From: Agromyces allii
Lineage (GTDB): Bacteria > Actinomycetota > Actinomycetes > Actinomycetales > Microbacteriaceae
Direction of reading: 5' to 3'
Assembly (NCBI RefSeq): GCF_009749385.1
Contig: NZ_WBIN01000007.1
Span: 62,001 to 126,000 of the forward strand
DNA: 64,000 nucleotides
This document shows, piece by piece, positions 24,636-33,975 of the stretch (position 1 is the stretch's first letter; each line of letters opens with the position of its first letter). Position numbers and translations under genes: made by a program. The notes beneath the pieces are model-generated. The model ran no database searches and was not told the DNA's origin. It worked only from the letters and a program-made list of their open reading frames with translations.

Positions 24636-25808
24636 ATGAGCGAGAACCTCATCCTCGCGGTCGCACTCGACGGGGCGGGCTGGCATCCGGCCGCGTGGCG
24701 CGATGCGGGCATTGCACGATCGGCCGTGTTCGAGTCGGCGTACTGGGTCGACCAGGTGCGCGTGGCCGAGGAGGCCGGCGTCGACTTCGTCACGTTCGAG
24801 GATGCCTTGAGCGTCGCGGCGCCCGAGCGGGCCGGCCGACTCCACGGGCGGCTCGATGCGGTGCAGATCGCGAACTTCGTCGCCCGCCGCACCTCGCGCA
24901 TCGGACTCGTGCCGACCACGAGCGTGCTCGAGACCGAGCCGTTCCACGCGTCGACCCAGCTCGCCACGCTCGACTTCACCAGCGAGGGTCGCGCCGGCTG
25001 GAAGGTGCAGGCGACGCGGCCCGGTGAGAGCGCGAACTTCGGCCGCCGCGACGCCCTCGTGTTCGACCCCGCGGTGCTGTCGACTCCCGAGGGCCAGGCG
25101 GAGGTCTCGAGGCTCTTCGACGAGGCGACCGAGTTCGTCACGGTGGTGCGCCAGCTCTGGGACAGCTGGGAGGACGACGCGGTGATCCGGGATGTCGCGA
25201 CCGGCCGGTTCCTCGACCGCGACAAGCTGCACCACGTGCACTTCGAGGGCGACGCGTTCCGGATCGCCGGGCCCTCCATCACCCCGCGGTCGCCGCAGGG
25301 CCAGCCCGTGGTCACGGCGCTCGCGCATTCGGAGATCCCGTACCGCCTCGCGGCGCGCACGGCCGACGTCGTGTTCGTGACGCCGACCGGTGACGTCGAT
25401 GCGGCGCACATCGTCGAGACCGTCCGAGCGATCGAGGAGGCCGACCGCTTCGAGCCGACGCCCCTGCGCATCGTCGCCGACCTCGTCGTGGCACTCGGCC
25501 CGTCGACACGGGCAGCTCGCGATCGGCTCGACGCGTGGGACGCGCTCGACGGCGAGGTGTACCAGAGCGACGCCGCCATCGTGGCCGGCACGGCGCACGA
25601 GCTCGCGGACCGCATCCAGTCGCTCCAGGTGGCCGGCATCGAGGGTGTGCGCCTGCGCCCGGCATCCGTGCACCTCGATCTGCCCGCGATCGCGGAGCAG
25701 CTCGTGCCCGAACTGCACCGACGCCGAGCGCTGAGCGCCGCACCCGCAACCGGCACCCTGCGCAGTCGGCTCGGCCTCGAGCGCCCCGCCAACCGCTACG
25801 CCGCCTGA
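24636..25808 (+). CDS. Luciferase-like flavin-dependent monooxygenase 1
   Basis: A 390-residue bacterial-luciferase-fold (LLM) oxidoreductase. It shows the family pattern of an N-terminal strand (NLILAVAL), FVTFEDALS, ARRTSRIGLVPTTSVLETEPFH and a late GTAHELADRIQSL segment. Such enzymes use reduced FMN or F420 and oxygen to oxidise small molecules. A strong GGAGAGGAG precedes the ATG. It is the first of three consecutive LLM genes, the next starting 13 bases after its stop. No flavin reductase is encoded nearby. Substrate unknown; sulfur compounds, amines or cyclic ketones are all used by relatives. Confidence 0.85.
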   Translation: MSENLILAVALDGAGWHPAAWRDAGIARSAVFESAYWVDQVRVAEEAGVDFVTFEDALSVAAPERAGRLHGRLDAVQIANFVARRTSRIGLVPTTSVLETEPFHASTQLATLDFTSEGRAGWKVQATRPGESANFGRRDALVFDPAVLSTPEGQAEVSRLFDEATEFVTVVRQLWDSWEDDAVIRDVATGRFLDRDKLHHVHFEGDAFRIAGPSITPRSPQGQPVVTALAHSEIPYRLAARTADVVFVTPTGDVDAAHIVETVRAIEEADRFEPTPLRIVADLVVALGPSTRAARDRLDAWDALDGEVYQSDAAIVAGTAHELADRIQSLQVAGIEGVRLRPASVHLDLPAIAEQLVPELHRRRALSAAPATGTLRSRLGLERPANRYAA

Positions 25809-25821
25809 GAGAGGAAGACCG

Positions 25822-27159
25822 ATGTCACACCCCACCAAGCGCCGCCTGCACCTGGCCGCCGGCGTCCCGGGCGTCAATCACTGGACGATCTGGGGCGCGC
25901 CCGGCGCCGGAAGCCAGATCGACTTCTCGACCTTCGAGCATGTCGCCCGCACCGCCGAGCGCGGCTTCTTCGACTACTTCTTCCTCGCCGAGGGGCTCCG
26001 GGTGCGCGAGCACAAGGGGCGCCTGCACGAGCTCGACGTCGCCGGACGGCCCGACAACTTCTCGGTGCTCGCGGCCGTCGCGGCCGTGACCGAGCACATC
26101 GGGCTCGTCGGCACGGCGAGCGCGACGTTCAACGAACCGTACGACCTCGCCAGGCGCATCGCCTCGCTCGACCACCTCTCCGGAGGCCGGGCCGGCTGGA
26201 ACATCGTCACCTCGTCGGACGCGTTCACGGGGGCGAACTTCCGTCGGGGCGGGTTCCTCGCGTATCCCGACCGGTACCGCAGGGCGGCCGAGTTCGTCGA
26301 GCTCTCGCGCGCGCTCTGGGACAGCTGGAGCGACGGCGAGCCCGCGCGCTACCGCTACGCCGGCGAGTTCTTCGACACCGAGGGCTGGTTCCCGGTGCCG
26401 CCCGGACCGCAGGGGCATCCGGTGCTCGTGCAGGCCGGCGACTCGGGCGACGGACGGGACTTCGCCGTCGAGACGGCCGACGTCGTGTTCAGCCGCCACG
26501 GCGAGCCCGAGGCCGGACGCGCGTTCCGCACCGACGTCCGCGCGCGGGCGCTCGCGGCCGGCCGCGATCCCGAGAGCATCCTGGTACTGCCGGGCGTGAG
26601 CGTCGTGCTCGGCGACACCGAAGCCGAGGCGCAGGAGCGGGCTCGCGACATCCAGTTCCAGCAGGTCACGCCGCAGACGGCGATCCACCTGCTCGAACAG
26701 GTCTGGGGCACCGACCTGTCGGCCCACGATCCAGAGGGGCCCGTGCCGACCCCGCCGGAGAACGTGGAGGCGGAACTCACGCAGGGGCAGGCCCGCCGCG
26801 TGGACGACCCCTCGGCCGCTGCGCGCGCCTGGCACGCCGAGGCCGTGGAGCGGGAGTGGAGCATCCGCGAGCTCGTCGTCGCGAAGACCACGCGTCACGA
26901 GTTCATCGGCACGCCCTCGAGGATCGCCGAGCAGCTCGACGACGCCGTGCAGACCGGGGCGGCCGACGGCTACGTCCTGTCGGGCTCGGTCGTGCCGCAC
27001 GGCATCGACGAGTTCGTCGACCGGGTCGTGCCGTTGCTCCAGGAGCGCGGCGTGCTGCGCACGTCGTACGAGCACCCGACGCTGCGGGAGAACCTCGGTC
27101 TGGGCGATCGGCCGCGGGCGGGCGAACGCCGCGCGGAGCTCGAGGGGGTCGCGTCGTGA
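25822..27159 (+). CDS. NtaA/DszA-type flavin-dependent monooxygenase 2
   Basis: A 445-residue LLM protein of the NtaA/SnaA/DszA group, recognisable from RTAERGFFDYFFLAEGL, the ASLDHLSGGRAGWNIVTSSDAFTGANF block and GHPVLVQAGDSGDGRDFA. These are two-component monooxygenases that take FMNH2 from a separate reductase and act on chelators, sulfones or similar substrates. Start ATG follows AGAGAGGAAG. It ends in a GTGA overlap with the third LLM gene, so the three are one operon. Confidence 0.88.
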   Translation: MSHPTKRRLHLAAGVPGVNHWTIWGAPGAGSQIDFSTFEHVARTAERGFFDYFFLAEGLRVREHKGRLHELDVAGRPDNFSVLAAVAAVTEHIGLVGTASATFNEPYDLARRIASLDHLSGGRAGWNIVTSSDAFTGANFRRGGFLAYPDRYRRAAEFVELSRALWDSWSDGEPARYRYAGEFFDTEGWFPVPPGPQGHPVLVQAGDSGDGRDFAVETADVVFSRHGEPEAGRAFRTDVRARALAAGRDPESILVLPGVSVVLGDTEAEAQERARDIQFQQVTPQTAIHLLEQVWGTDLSAHDPEGPVPTPPENVEAELTQGQARRVDDPSAAARAWHAEAVEREWSIRELVVAKTTRHEFIGTPSRIAEQLDDAVQTGAADGYVLSGSVVPHGIDEFVDRVVPLLQERGVLRTSYEHPTLRENLGLGDRPRAGERRAELEGVAS

Positions 27160-28262
27160 CCCGCGTGCCGCTCGGCGTGCTCGACCTCGTTCCGGTGCCG
27201 AGCCGAGCGACGCCGCGCGAAGCGCTCGAGGCCAGCCTGCGGATCGTGCGCAGCGCCGAGGCCGCCGGGTACGCGCGCTACTGGTTCGCCGAGCACCACT
27301 TCAACCCCGGGGTGATCGGCTCCTCCCCCGCCGTGCTCATCGCCCTGGCCGGAGCGGCGACCACCCGCATCCGCCTGGGTTCGGCCGCGGTGCAGCTCAG
27401 CCCCCGCCACACCGAGGCCGTGGTCGCCGAGGAGTTCGCGCTGCTCGCCACCGCCTTCCCCGGGCGGATCGACCTCGGCATCGGCCGATCGGCACTCGGC
27501 GGCGGCGGCCCGATCGGCCCGGCCGACGCACCGGAGACCGTCACGCCCGACGGGCTGCTCATTCCCGAGCCGTACCACTTCGAGCGGACGTTCGACGCGC
27601 CGAAGTTCCGCACGCTCGCCGCGCTGCTCGTGCGGGGCGAGGGCGGCTCGACGTTCGCCGACCAGGTCGAGACGATCCTCGCCCTGCTGGGCGACGGCAT
27701 CGGCGACGGCGACGGGCGCGTGGACCTCGGCACGGCGCCGGGGGTCTCCGGCCCCGAGCTGCGCCTGTTCGGCAGCGGCACCGTCACCGCGCAGCTCGCC
27801 GGTCGACTCGGCCTGCCGTTCGCCGCGAACTACCACAGCGCCCCTTCGGGCGTGCTCGTGTCGATCGACGAGTACCGCGCGGCGTTCCTGCCCTCCGAGC
27901 GGCTCGACCGGCCGCACGTCATCGTGTCGGCGGACGTCGTCGCGGGGCCGACGGGCGAGCGCGCCCGGGAGCTCGCCTCTGGGTACCCCGCGTGGGTTCG
28001 GAGCATCCGCAACGGCCTCGGCGCGATCGCCTACCCGACGCCCGACGAGGCGGCCGCACTCACCTGGACCGACGCGGACCGACGGCTCGTCGACGACCGC
28101 GTGCGCACCCGGTTCGTCGGCACCCCGGCCGACGTCGCCGCCCGCCTCGACACGTTGCAGCGGGCGACCGGGGCCGACGAACTGGTGCTCACGACGATCA
28201 CGCACGACCCCGAGGACCGCATCGCGAGCTTCGAGTCGATCGCGCGGGAGTGGCACGGCTGA
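27156..28262 (+). CDS. Luciferase-like flavin-dependent monooxygenase 3
   Basis: A 368-residue LLM protein of the type with a YWFAEHHFNP motif near the N terminus and IRLGSAAVQLSPRHTEAVVAEEFALL, as in MsnO8-like oxidoreductases. GTG start in a GTGA overlap with the preceding gene; longer openings run back through that gene. A Gly/Asp-rich patch near residue 185 is a likely surface loop. It ends 36 bases before the convergent MATE transporter. Substrate not recognisable. Confidence 0.85.
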   Translation: MTRVPLGVLDLVPVPSRATPREALEASLRIVRSAEAAGYARYWFAEHHFNPGVIGSSPAVLIALAGAATTRIRLGSAAVQLSPRHTEAVVAEEFALLATAFPGRIDLGIGRSALGGGGPIGPADAPETVTPDGLLIPEPYHFERTFDAPKFRTLAALLVRGEGGSTFADQVETILALLGDGIGDGDGRVDLGTAPGVSGPELRLFGSGTVTAQLAGRLGLPFAANYHSAPSGVLVSIDEYRAAFLPSERLDRPHVIVSADVVAGPTGERARELASGYPAWVRSIRNGLGAIAYPTPDEAAALTWTDADRRLVDDRVRTRFVGTPADVAARLDTLQRATGADELVLTTITHDPEDRIASFESIAREWHG

Positions 28263-28298
28263 GGCACGACCCCGATCCGGCGAGCGCGACGCGCATCG

Positions 28299-29822
28299 TC
28301 ACGCGTTCGCGCTCGCCTCGATCGGGGCCACGACCGGAGCGACGGCGCCTTCGGCATCCACGGCACGCGTGCCGTCCTCGGCACGCGTGCCGTCCGCAGC
28401 GCTCTCGACGAGTCCGCGCTCGATCGCGCGCCGCGAGACGAGCCACATCACGATGCCGACCACGAGCACGATGCCCTCGGTGAGGGTCAGCGCCCAGATG
28501 ATGCCCGCCAGCCCGAACCAGAGGTTGCCGAGGATCACGATCGGGATGAACAGCACTCCCTGCGCGAGCGACATCACGATCGCCGCGCTCGCCCGCCCGG
28601 TGGCCTGGAAGAACGAGGTGATGAGCCCCGCGAAGCCGTTCGCGACCATCGCCACGAGCTGCGCCGTGAGGATCGTGGCGCCGAGCGCGAGCACCGAGCG
28701 GTCGTCGACGAACACCGAGAACACCTGCTCGCTGAACACGATCAGGGTCGTCGCCGAGATCGCCACGATGCCGCCGACCGTGATCGCCGAGACGCGAAGG
28801 GCCGAGCGCAGCCTGGCCCGGTCGCCCTTGCCGTACGCGTAGGCGAGCAGCGGCAGCACGCCGAGCGTGACGCCCATCACGAGGAACTCGGGCACCTGCG
28901 CGATGCGCACCGCGACGCCCATGGCCGCGAGCGCGGTGTCGCCGTAGGCGACCGCGAGGTTGTTGAGCACGAGTGCCGTGACGATGAGGAAGCCCGACTG
29001 GAGCAGCTCGCCGACGCCCACGCCGAAGACCGGCTTCAGCACGGCGGGCGACAGCGTGAACCACTTCGGCGCGAGACTCAGGTGCGCACTGCGGCGGTGC
29101 AGCCAGATCGCGAAGTACGCGACCACGCCGAGGTTCGACAGGCCCATGGCGAGGGCCGCACCGGCGACGCCCCACGGCAGCACCAGGATGAACAGGATGT
29201 CGAACACGACGTTCGCGACCGTCGACGCGATGAGCGCGACCATCACCTGACGTGCGGCGCCCTCGGCCCGCACGAGCTGCTCGAGGCAGAACGCGGCGGC
29301 GAGCACGGGGACGAACGCGAGCATCACGCCGACGAACGAGCTGGTCGCCGGCACGGCGGCGGCATCCGCACCGAGCAGTGAGACGAGCGGATGCAGCAGC
29401 ATCAGCCCGAGACCGCCGAGCACGGCGCCCGTGATCACCGAGCCCCAGAGCGCGAACGAGGAGACGCGCCTGATCTCGTCGGCCCTCGCCGGGTCGTGCT
29501 CCGAGGCGCCGAGCAGGCGCGAGATGAGCGCGCCGCCGCCGACGCCGAACACGCCGCCGACGCCCATGACGAGGCCGAGCAGCGGGGCGGCGAACGTGAT
29601 CGCCGCGAGCAGGGTCGCGTCGTGCAGCGAGCCGATGAAGCCCGCGTTGACGACGTTGTAGATCGCGCCCACGATCATCGCGGCGGCCATGGGCACGCAG
29701 AGGTGCACGAGGGCGCGCACGATCGGGGCGGATGCGAGGTACCAGCGGTCGGTGCCGGCGACGCCGGCCTCCGTCGTGGCGGGAGCCGGATCGACCGGCG
29801 TCTCGAGGTTCGTGGTGCTCAT
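28299..29822 (-). CDS. MATE family efflux transporter
   Basis: A 507-residue membrane protein with about twelve helices in two homologous halves, typical of multidrug and toxin extrusion transporters that export cationic compounds using Na+ or H+. The segment AAPLLGLVMGVGGVFGVGGGALISRLLGA and the later SFFQATGRASAAIVMSL are characteristic. The last 40 residues are a soluble tail with a short repeat (DGTRAEDGTRAVDAEG). It lies about 100 nt downstream of a MarR-type gene in the same direction, a common regulator-pump arrangement. Confidence 0.88.
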   Translation of the reverse strand: MSTTNLETPVDPAPATTEAGVAGTDRWYLASAPIVRALVHLCVPMAAAMIVGAIYNVVNAGFIGSLHDATLLAAITFAAPLLGLVMGVGGVFGVGGGALISRLLGASEHDPARADEIRRVSSFALWGSVITGAVLGGLGLMLLHPLVSLLGADAAAVPATSSFVGVMLAFVPVLAAAFCLEQLVRAEGAARQVMVALIASTVANVVFDILFILVLPWGVAGAALAMGLSNLGVVAYFAIWLHRRSAHLSLAPKWFTLSPAVLKPVFGVGVGELLQSGFLIVTALVLNNLAVAYGDTALAAMGVAVRIAQVPEFLVMGVTLGVLPLLAYAYGKGDRARLRSALRVSAITVGGIVAISATTLIVFSEQVFSVFVDDRSVLALGATILTAQLVAMVANGFAGLITSFFQATGRASAAIVMSLAQGVLFIPIVILGNLWFGLAGIIWALTLTEGIVLVVGIVMWLVSRRAIERGLVESAADGTRAEDGTRAVDAEGAVAPVVAPIEASANA

Positions 29823-29925
29823 GACTGCTCCCTTCCGGGCAGGTTCGAGCGCGCGCCGACGAGCGCCGGCACGGCGAGGGGAACTGGTGGGTGCGCGGCC
29901 GAGCCGGGCTCGGCGACGTGCCGGT

Positions 29926-30372
29926 CTACGACCGGGTGGGCTGCGGGAGTTCCGCGGTGATCTTCTGGAGGAGTGCGAGCAGTTCTGCCCGCTCGTCTGG
30001 GTTCAACGGCGCGAGGATCGTCTCGTCGGCGGCCGCCATGGCGGATTCGAAGCCCGAGATGAGCTCGGCCCCCGCATCCGTCGCGTACACGCGCTTGCTG
30101 CGTTCGTTGCCGGCATCGGTTCGACGCTCGACGAGGCCCCGGCGTTCGAGTCCCTGCAGGAGGCTCGTGACGCTCGCCGCACTCGTGCGGGTGATCTGCG
30201 CGATGTCGCGCTGGATGGCGCCGGGATTCTGCACCAGGTACCCGAGGACGAAGCTCTGCGCGTGGCTGAGCTCGCGTTCGCGGGTCCAGTCTTCGCCGGC
30301 CTTCATCTGCGCCCACCCGATCCAACGGACGAGTTCGAGCGCACTGGTGAGCCGAGGTCCCTGAGCATCCAT
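29926..30372 (-). CDS. MarR family regulator of the MATE pump
   Basis: A 148-residue winged-helix repressor: SHAQSFVLGYLVQNPGAIQRDIAQITRTSAASVTSLLQGLERRGLVERR is the MarR DNA-binding domain, followed by the wing and a dimerising helix. I start at MDAQGP rather than an upstream TTG, because that TTG is the first part of a TTGACA -35 box. The ATG lies immediately downstream of the predicted transcription start, so the mRNA is probably leaderless. The perfect palindrome GTTAGATATCTAAC between -35 and -10 is its likely own operator. It probably represses itself and the downstream MATE gene until a drug-like ligand binds. Confidence 0.85.
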   Translation of the reverse strand: MDAQGPRLTSALELVRWIGWAQMKAGEDWTRERELSHAQSFVLGYLVQNPGAIQRDIAQITRTSAASVTSLLQGLERRGLVERRTDAGNERSKRVYATDAGAELISGFESAMAAADETILAPLNPDERAELLALLQKITAELPQPTRS

Positions 30373-30379
30373 ACTCAAA

Positions 30380-30408
30380 AGGCTAATTGTTAGATATCTA
30401 ACTGTCAA
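30380..30408 (-). promoter_or_regulatory. marR promoter with palindromic operator
   Basis: On the minus strand: TTGACA (30408-30403), 17-bp spacer and TAGCCT (30385-30380), ending seven bases before the ATG. The spacer contains the perfect 14-bp palindrome GTTAGATATCTAAC at 30389-30402, a classic MarR-family operator shape and position for repression. Confidence 0.75.
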
Positions 30409-30476
30409 GTCTCGAACTCAGAATGCGAACCGGCTGATCGCTTGTCGCCCCGGCGCACGTCCGCGAGAATTCGACG

Positions 30477-32369
30477 ATGACCAACGTCACGATCGGCCGC
30501 TCGACCGAGCCCGCCCGCGCCACGAGGGGCCGGGGGCAGCGATCGCGGAGGTCGATCGCCGAGAAGGTGCACGCCGTCGGGCAGAACCGAATCGGCGCGC
30601 TGCTCCTGCTGCTGGCCACCGTCGCGGCGATCGTCTGGGCCAACGTGTCGTTCGCCTCGTACGAGAGCTTCTGGGAGACGCATCTCTCGGTCGGCGTCGG
30701 CGACCTGACCCTCGACTTCACCCTGCACGCCCTCGTGAACGACGCGCTCATGGCGATCTTCTTCTTCACGGTCGGCCTCGAGGTGCGCCGCGAGTTCGCG
30801 ATCGGCGAGCTCACGAGCTGGTCGCGCGCGGTCGTTCCGGTCGTCGCCGCCCTCGCGGGCCTCGTGGTGCCGGCGGTGCTGTACGTGCTCATCGCCCGGG
30901 GCTCGGGCGAGGAGCACGCGTGGGGTGTCGTCATCTCGACCGACACCGCGTTCCTCGTCGGTGCGCTCGCACTCATCGGGCCGCGCGTGCCCGGCCGCCT
31001 GCGCGTGTTCCTGCTCGCGCTCGCGGTCGTCGACGACATCGGCGCCCTCAGCATCATCGCGCTCGTGTACACCGAGGACTTCAACCCGATGCCGCTCATC
31101 ATCGCGGCGATCGGCCTCGCGGGCGTCTACTTCACGCGCTACCTGCGCGGCGGGCGGGGGCCCGTCTACGCGACGCTGTCGATCATCGTCTGGATGGCGT
31201 TCCTCGCGTCGGGCGTGCACCCGACGCTCGCGGGCGTCGCGATCGCCCTGCTCGTGCCCGTGTACCGGCCCAACCGCCGCGACGTCGAGCACGCGCTCGA
31301 CCTGGCGCGCACATTCCGTCAGTCGCCGAACACCGAGTACGCGCGTGCCGCGGCGAACAGCCTGCGCGAGTCGATCTCGATCAACGAACGGCTCCAGTCC
31401 GCGTACGCGCCGTACGTCGCCTACGTGATCCTGCCGTTGTTCGCGCTCGCCAACGCGGGTGTGCAGCTCTCCCCCGCGATCCTGACCGACGCGCTCGGCT
31501 CCTCGATCACGTGGGGCATCGTCATCGGGCTCGTGCTCGGCAAGCTCATCGGCGTGTTCGGGTCGACGGCGCTCCTCCGCGTCCTCAAGCTCGGCGAGTT
31601 CGGGCCAGGCCTCACGCTCGACCGGATCCTCGGCGGCGCTGCGCTCTGCGGCATCGGCTTCACGATCTCGCTCTTCATCGTCGACCTCGCGATCACCGAC
31701 GAGGCCGCGCAGAACGAGGCCAGGGTCGGCGTGCTCGCGGCATCCGTCATCGCCTTCGTGCTCGCGACGATCGTCTTCAGGATCTCGGATGCCGCGCGCC
31801 CCGACGAGGACACCGGCCAGACGCTCGCGCGCCCCATCGACCCCGCTCGCGATCACGTGTTCGGCCCGGCCGACGCGCCGTACACGATCGTCGAGTACGG
31901 CGACTTCCAGTGCCCGTTCTGCCTCAAGGCGTCCGGATCGATCCAGGAGGTCAAGGCCGAGCTCGGCGACCGGCTGCGCTACGTGTGGCGGCACGCGCCG
32001 CTCGAGCAGGTGCACCCCAACGCCCTCGCGGGCGCCGAGGCGTCGGAGGCCGCGTCGCTGCAGGGCAAGTTCTTCGAGTTCGAACGCGGCCTCTTCGCCG
32101 ACCAGGAGAACCAGCGGCCCACCGACATCGTGCGGCTGGCCGGCGATCTCGGGCTCGACGTCGAGAAGTTCGAGCGCGACCTCACCTCCTCGAAGGTCGC
32201 GGGGCGCGTGCGCGACGACATGCTCGACGCCGAGGCCATGGGCATCAGCTCGGTGCCGACGCTGTTCGTCAACGGGCGCCGGCACACCGGCCCGTACGAC
32301 GCGCAGTCGCTGATCCGTGCGCTCGAGGCGAGCGAGCAGGACACGGCAGCCGTTTCCGCCGAGGGCTGA
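30477..32369 (+). CDS. nhaA: NhaA Na+/H+ antiporter fused to DsbA-like thioredoxin domain
   Basis: A 630-residue fusion. Residues of about 35-445 are an NhaA antiporter with some twelve helices and the ion-site aspartate pair in AVVDDIGALS; NDALMAIFFFTVGLEVRREF and HPTLAGVAIALLVP are further signatures. Residues of about 458-625 are a DsbA/thioredoxin-like domain with CPFC in YGDFQCPFC and the cis-Pro region SSVPTLFVNGRRHTG. This architecture occurs in other actinobacteria. NhaA exports Na+ in exchange for protons at high pH or salinity; the redox domain may respond to thiol state, which is inference. Divergent from the MarR gene. Confidence 0.9.
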   Translation: MTNVTIGRSTEPARATRGRGQRSRRSIAEKVHAVGQNRIGALLLLLATVAAIVWANVSFASYESFWETHLSVGVGDLTLDFTLHALVNDALMAIFFFTVGLEVRREFAIGELTSWSRAVVPVVAALAGLVVPAVLYVLIARGSGEEHAWGVVISTDTAFLVGALALIGPRVPGRLRVFLLALAVVDDIGALSIIALVYTEDFNPMPLIIAAIGLAGVYFTRYLRGGRGPVYATLSIIVWMAFLASGVHPTLAGVAIALLVPVYRPNRRDVEHALDLARTFRQSPNTEYARAAANSLRESISINERLQSAYAPYVAYVILPLFALANAGVQLSPAILTDALGSSITWGIVIGLVLGKLIGVFGSTALLRVLKLGEFGPGLTLDRILGGAALCGIGFTISLFIVDLAITDEAAQNEARVGVLAASVIAFVLATIVFRISDAARPDEDTGQTLARPIDPARDHVFGPADAPYTIVEYGDFQCPFCLKASGSIQEVKAELGDRLRYVWRHAPLEQVHPNALAGAEASEAASLQGKFFEFERGLFADQENQRPTDIVRLAGDLGLDVEKFERDLTSSKVAGRVRDDMLDAEAMGISSVPTLFVNGRRHTGPYDAQSLIRALEASEQDTAAVSAEG

Positions 32370-32486
32370 ACTTCGGCCCCTGCCGGCGTGGGCCGGGCGG
32401 GGCACGTGTAGCTTCGGAGCACCGGCGGCGCACGGCATCCGGTGAGATCCGGCCCCCGCAACCGGGGCCGCGAGCGAAGGAGCACC

Positions 32487-32822
32487 GTGAGCGACGACCA
32501 TCTTCCGCGTCGATTCCAGATCGACCTGCCGGCCGACCGCGCGCAGGGCGTGTTCGCCGACTTCGCGCGCGTCTGGCACACGCCGAACGTGTTCGTGATC
32601 GACTACGTCGCGCTCACGCAGCCGCCGTCGACCGTCGAGGACCCCGACGGGTCGCGTGCGGTCGCCGTGCCGGGGCAGGTCGTGAGCCGCATCCGCATTC
32701 CACCGGAGCAGGTGTTCGAGCTCGCCAAGGCGCTCACCCAGCAGCTCGAGGCGTGGGAGCAGGAGACCGGGCGCAAGCCCCCCGAGCGGCCGCTGTTCGG
32801 GCACGGGCACCCCGGCGAGTGA
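32487..32822 (+). CDS. DUF3467 domain protein
   Basis: A 111-residue soluble protein. Residues FQIDLPADRAQGVFADFARVWHTPNVFVIDYV and the later VVSRIRIPPEQVFELAKALTQQLEAWE match the DUF3467 pattern, small proteins of unknown role found across bacteria. GTG start with GAAGGAG upstream. It lies 117 nt after nhaA and is followed by a perfect 32-bp palindrome that probably ends its transcript. No function can be assigned. Confidence 0.78.
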   Translation: MSDDHLPRRFQIDLPADRAQGVFADFARVWHTPNVFVIDYVALTQPPSTVEDPDGSRAVAVPGQVVSRIRIPPEQVFELAKALTQQLEAWEQETGRKPPERPLFGHGHPGE

Positions 32823-32850
32823 TCGCCTGAGCCGTCGGCGCGGTTTCGTG

Positions 32851-32882
32851 CGATGAGCGGATGCCGCGGCATCCGCTCATCG
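32851..32882. terminator. Perfect 32-bp palindrome, likely terminator
   Basis: Sixteen bases (starting CGATGAGCGG) are followed immediately by their exact reverse complement, with GGATGCCGCGGCATCC at the centre. As RNA it forms a long GC hairpin 29 bases after the DUF3467 stop. No T-run follows. Confidence 0.65.
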
Positions 32883-32924
32883 ATCGCAAGCCCTTGTGCC
32901 GCGCGCGCCCCGGTGGTGGACTGA

Positions 32925-33785
<861 letters not shown>

Positions 33786-33819
33786 TCGCGCACAGAACAC
33801 GGCACAGGCGCACGACACC

Positions 33820-33845
33820 GGCATGCGGCGCAGGCATGCGGCGCA
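33820..33845. repeat. 13-bp direct tandem repeat
   Basis: Two exact, adjacent copies of GGCATGCGGCGCA in the 190-nt gap between the hydrolase and the aldehyde dehydrogenase; degenerate GCATGC sequences follow to about 33857. No function is evident. Confidence 0.7.
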
Positions 33846-33975
33846 CGCCATGCATGCGATCGCGCACGCATTGCTGAACCGCGGGCCACTCCCCCGCGCC
33901 GCGACCGGTTCCTAGACTCGGGCCTCGGACGGGCTGACAGTCGACCCGTTCGAACAGCCCGTCAAGGAGAACCGC

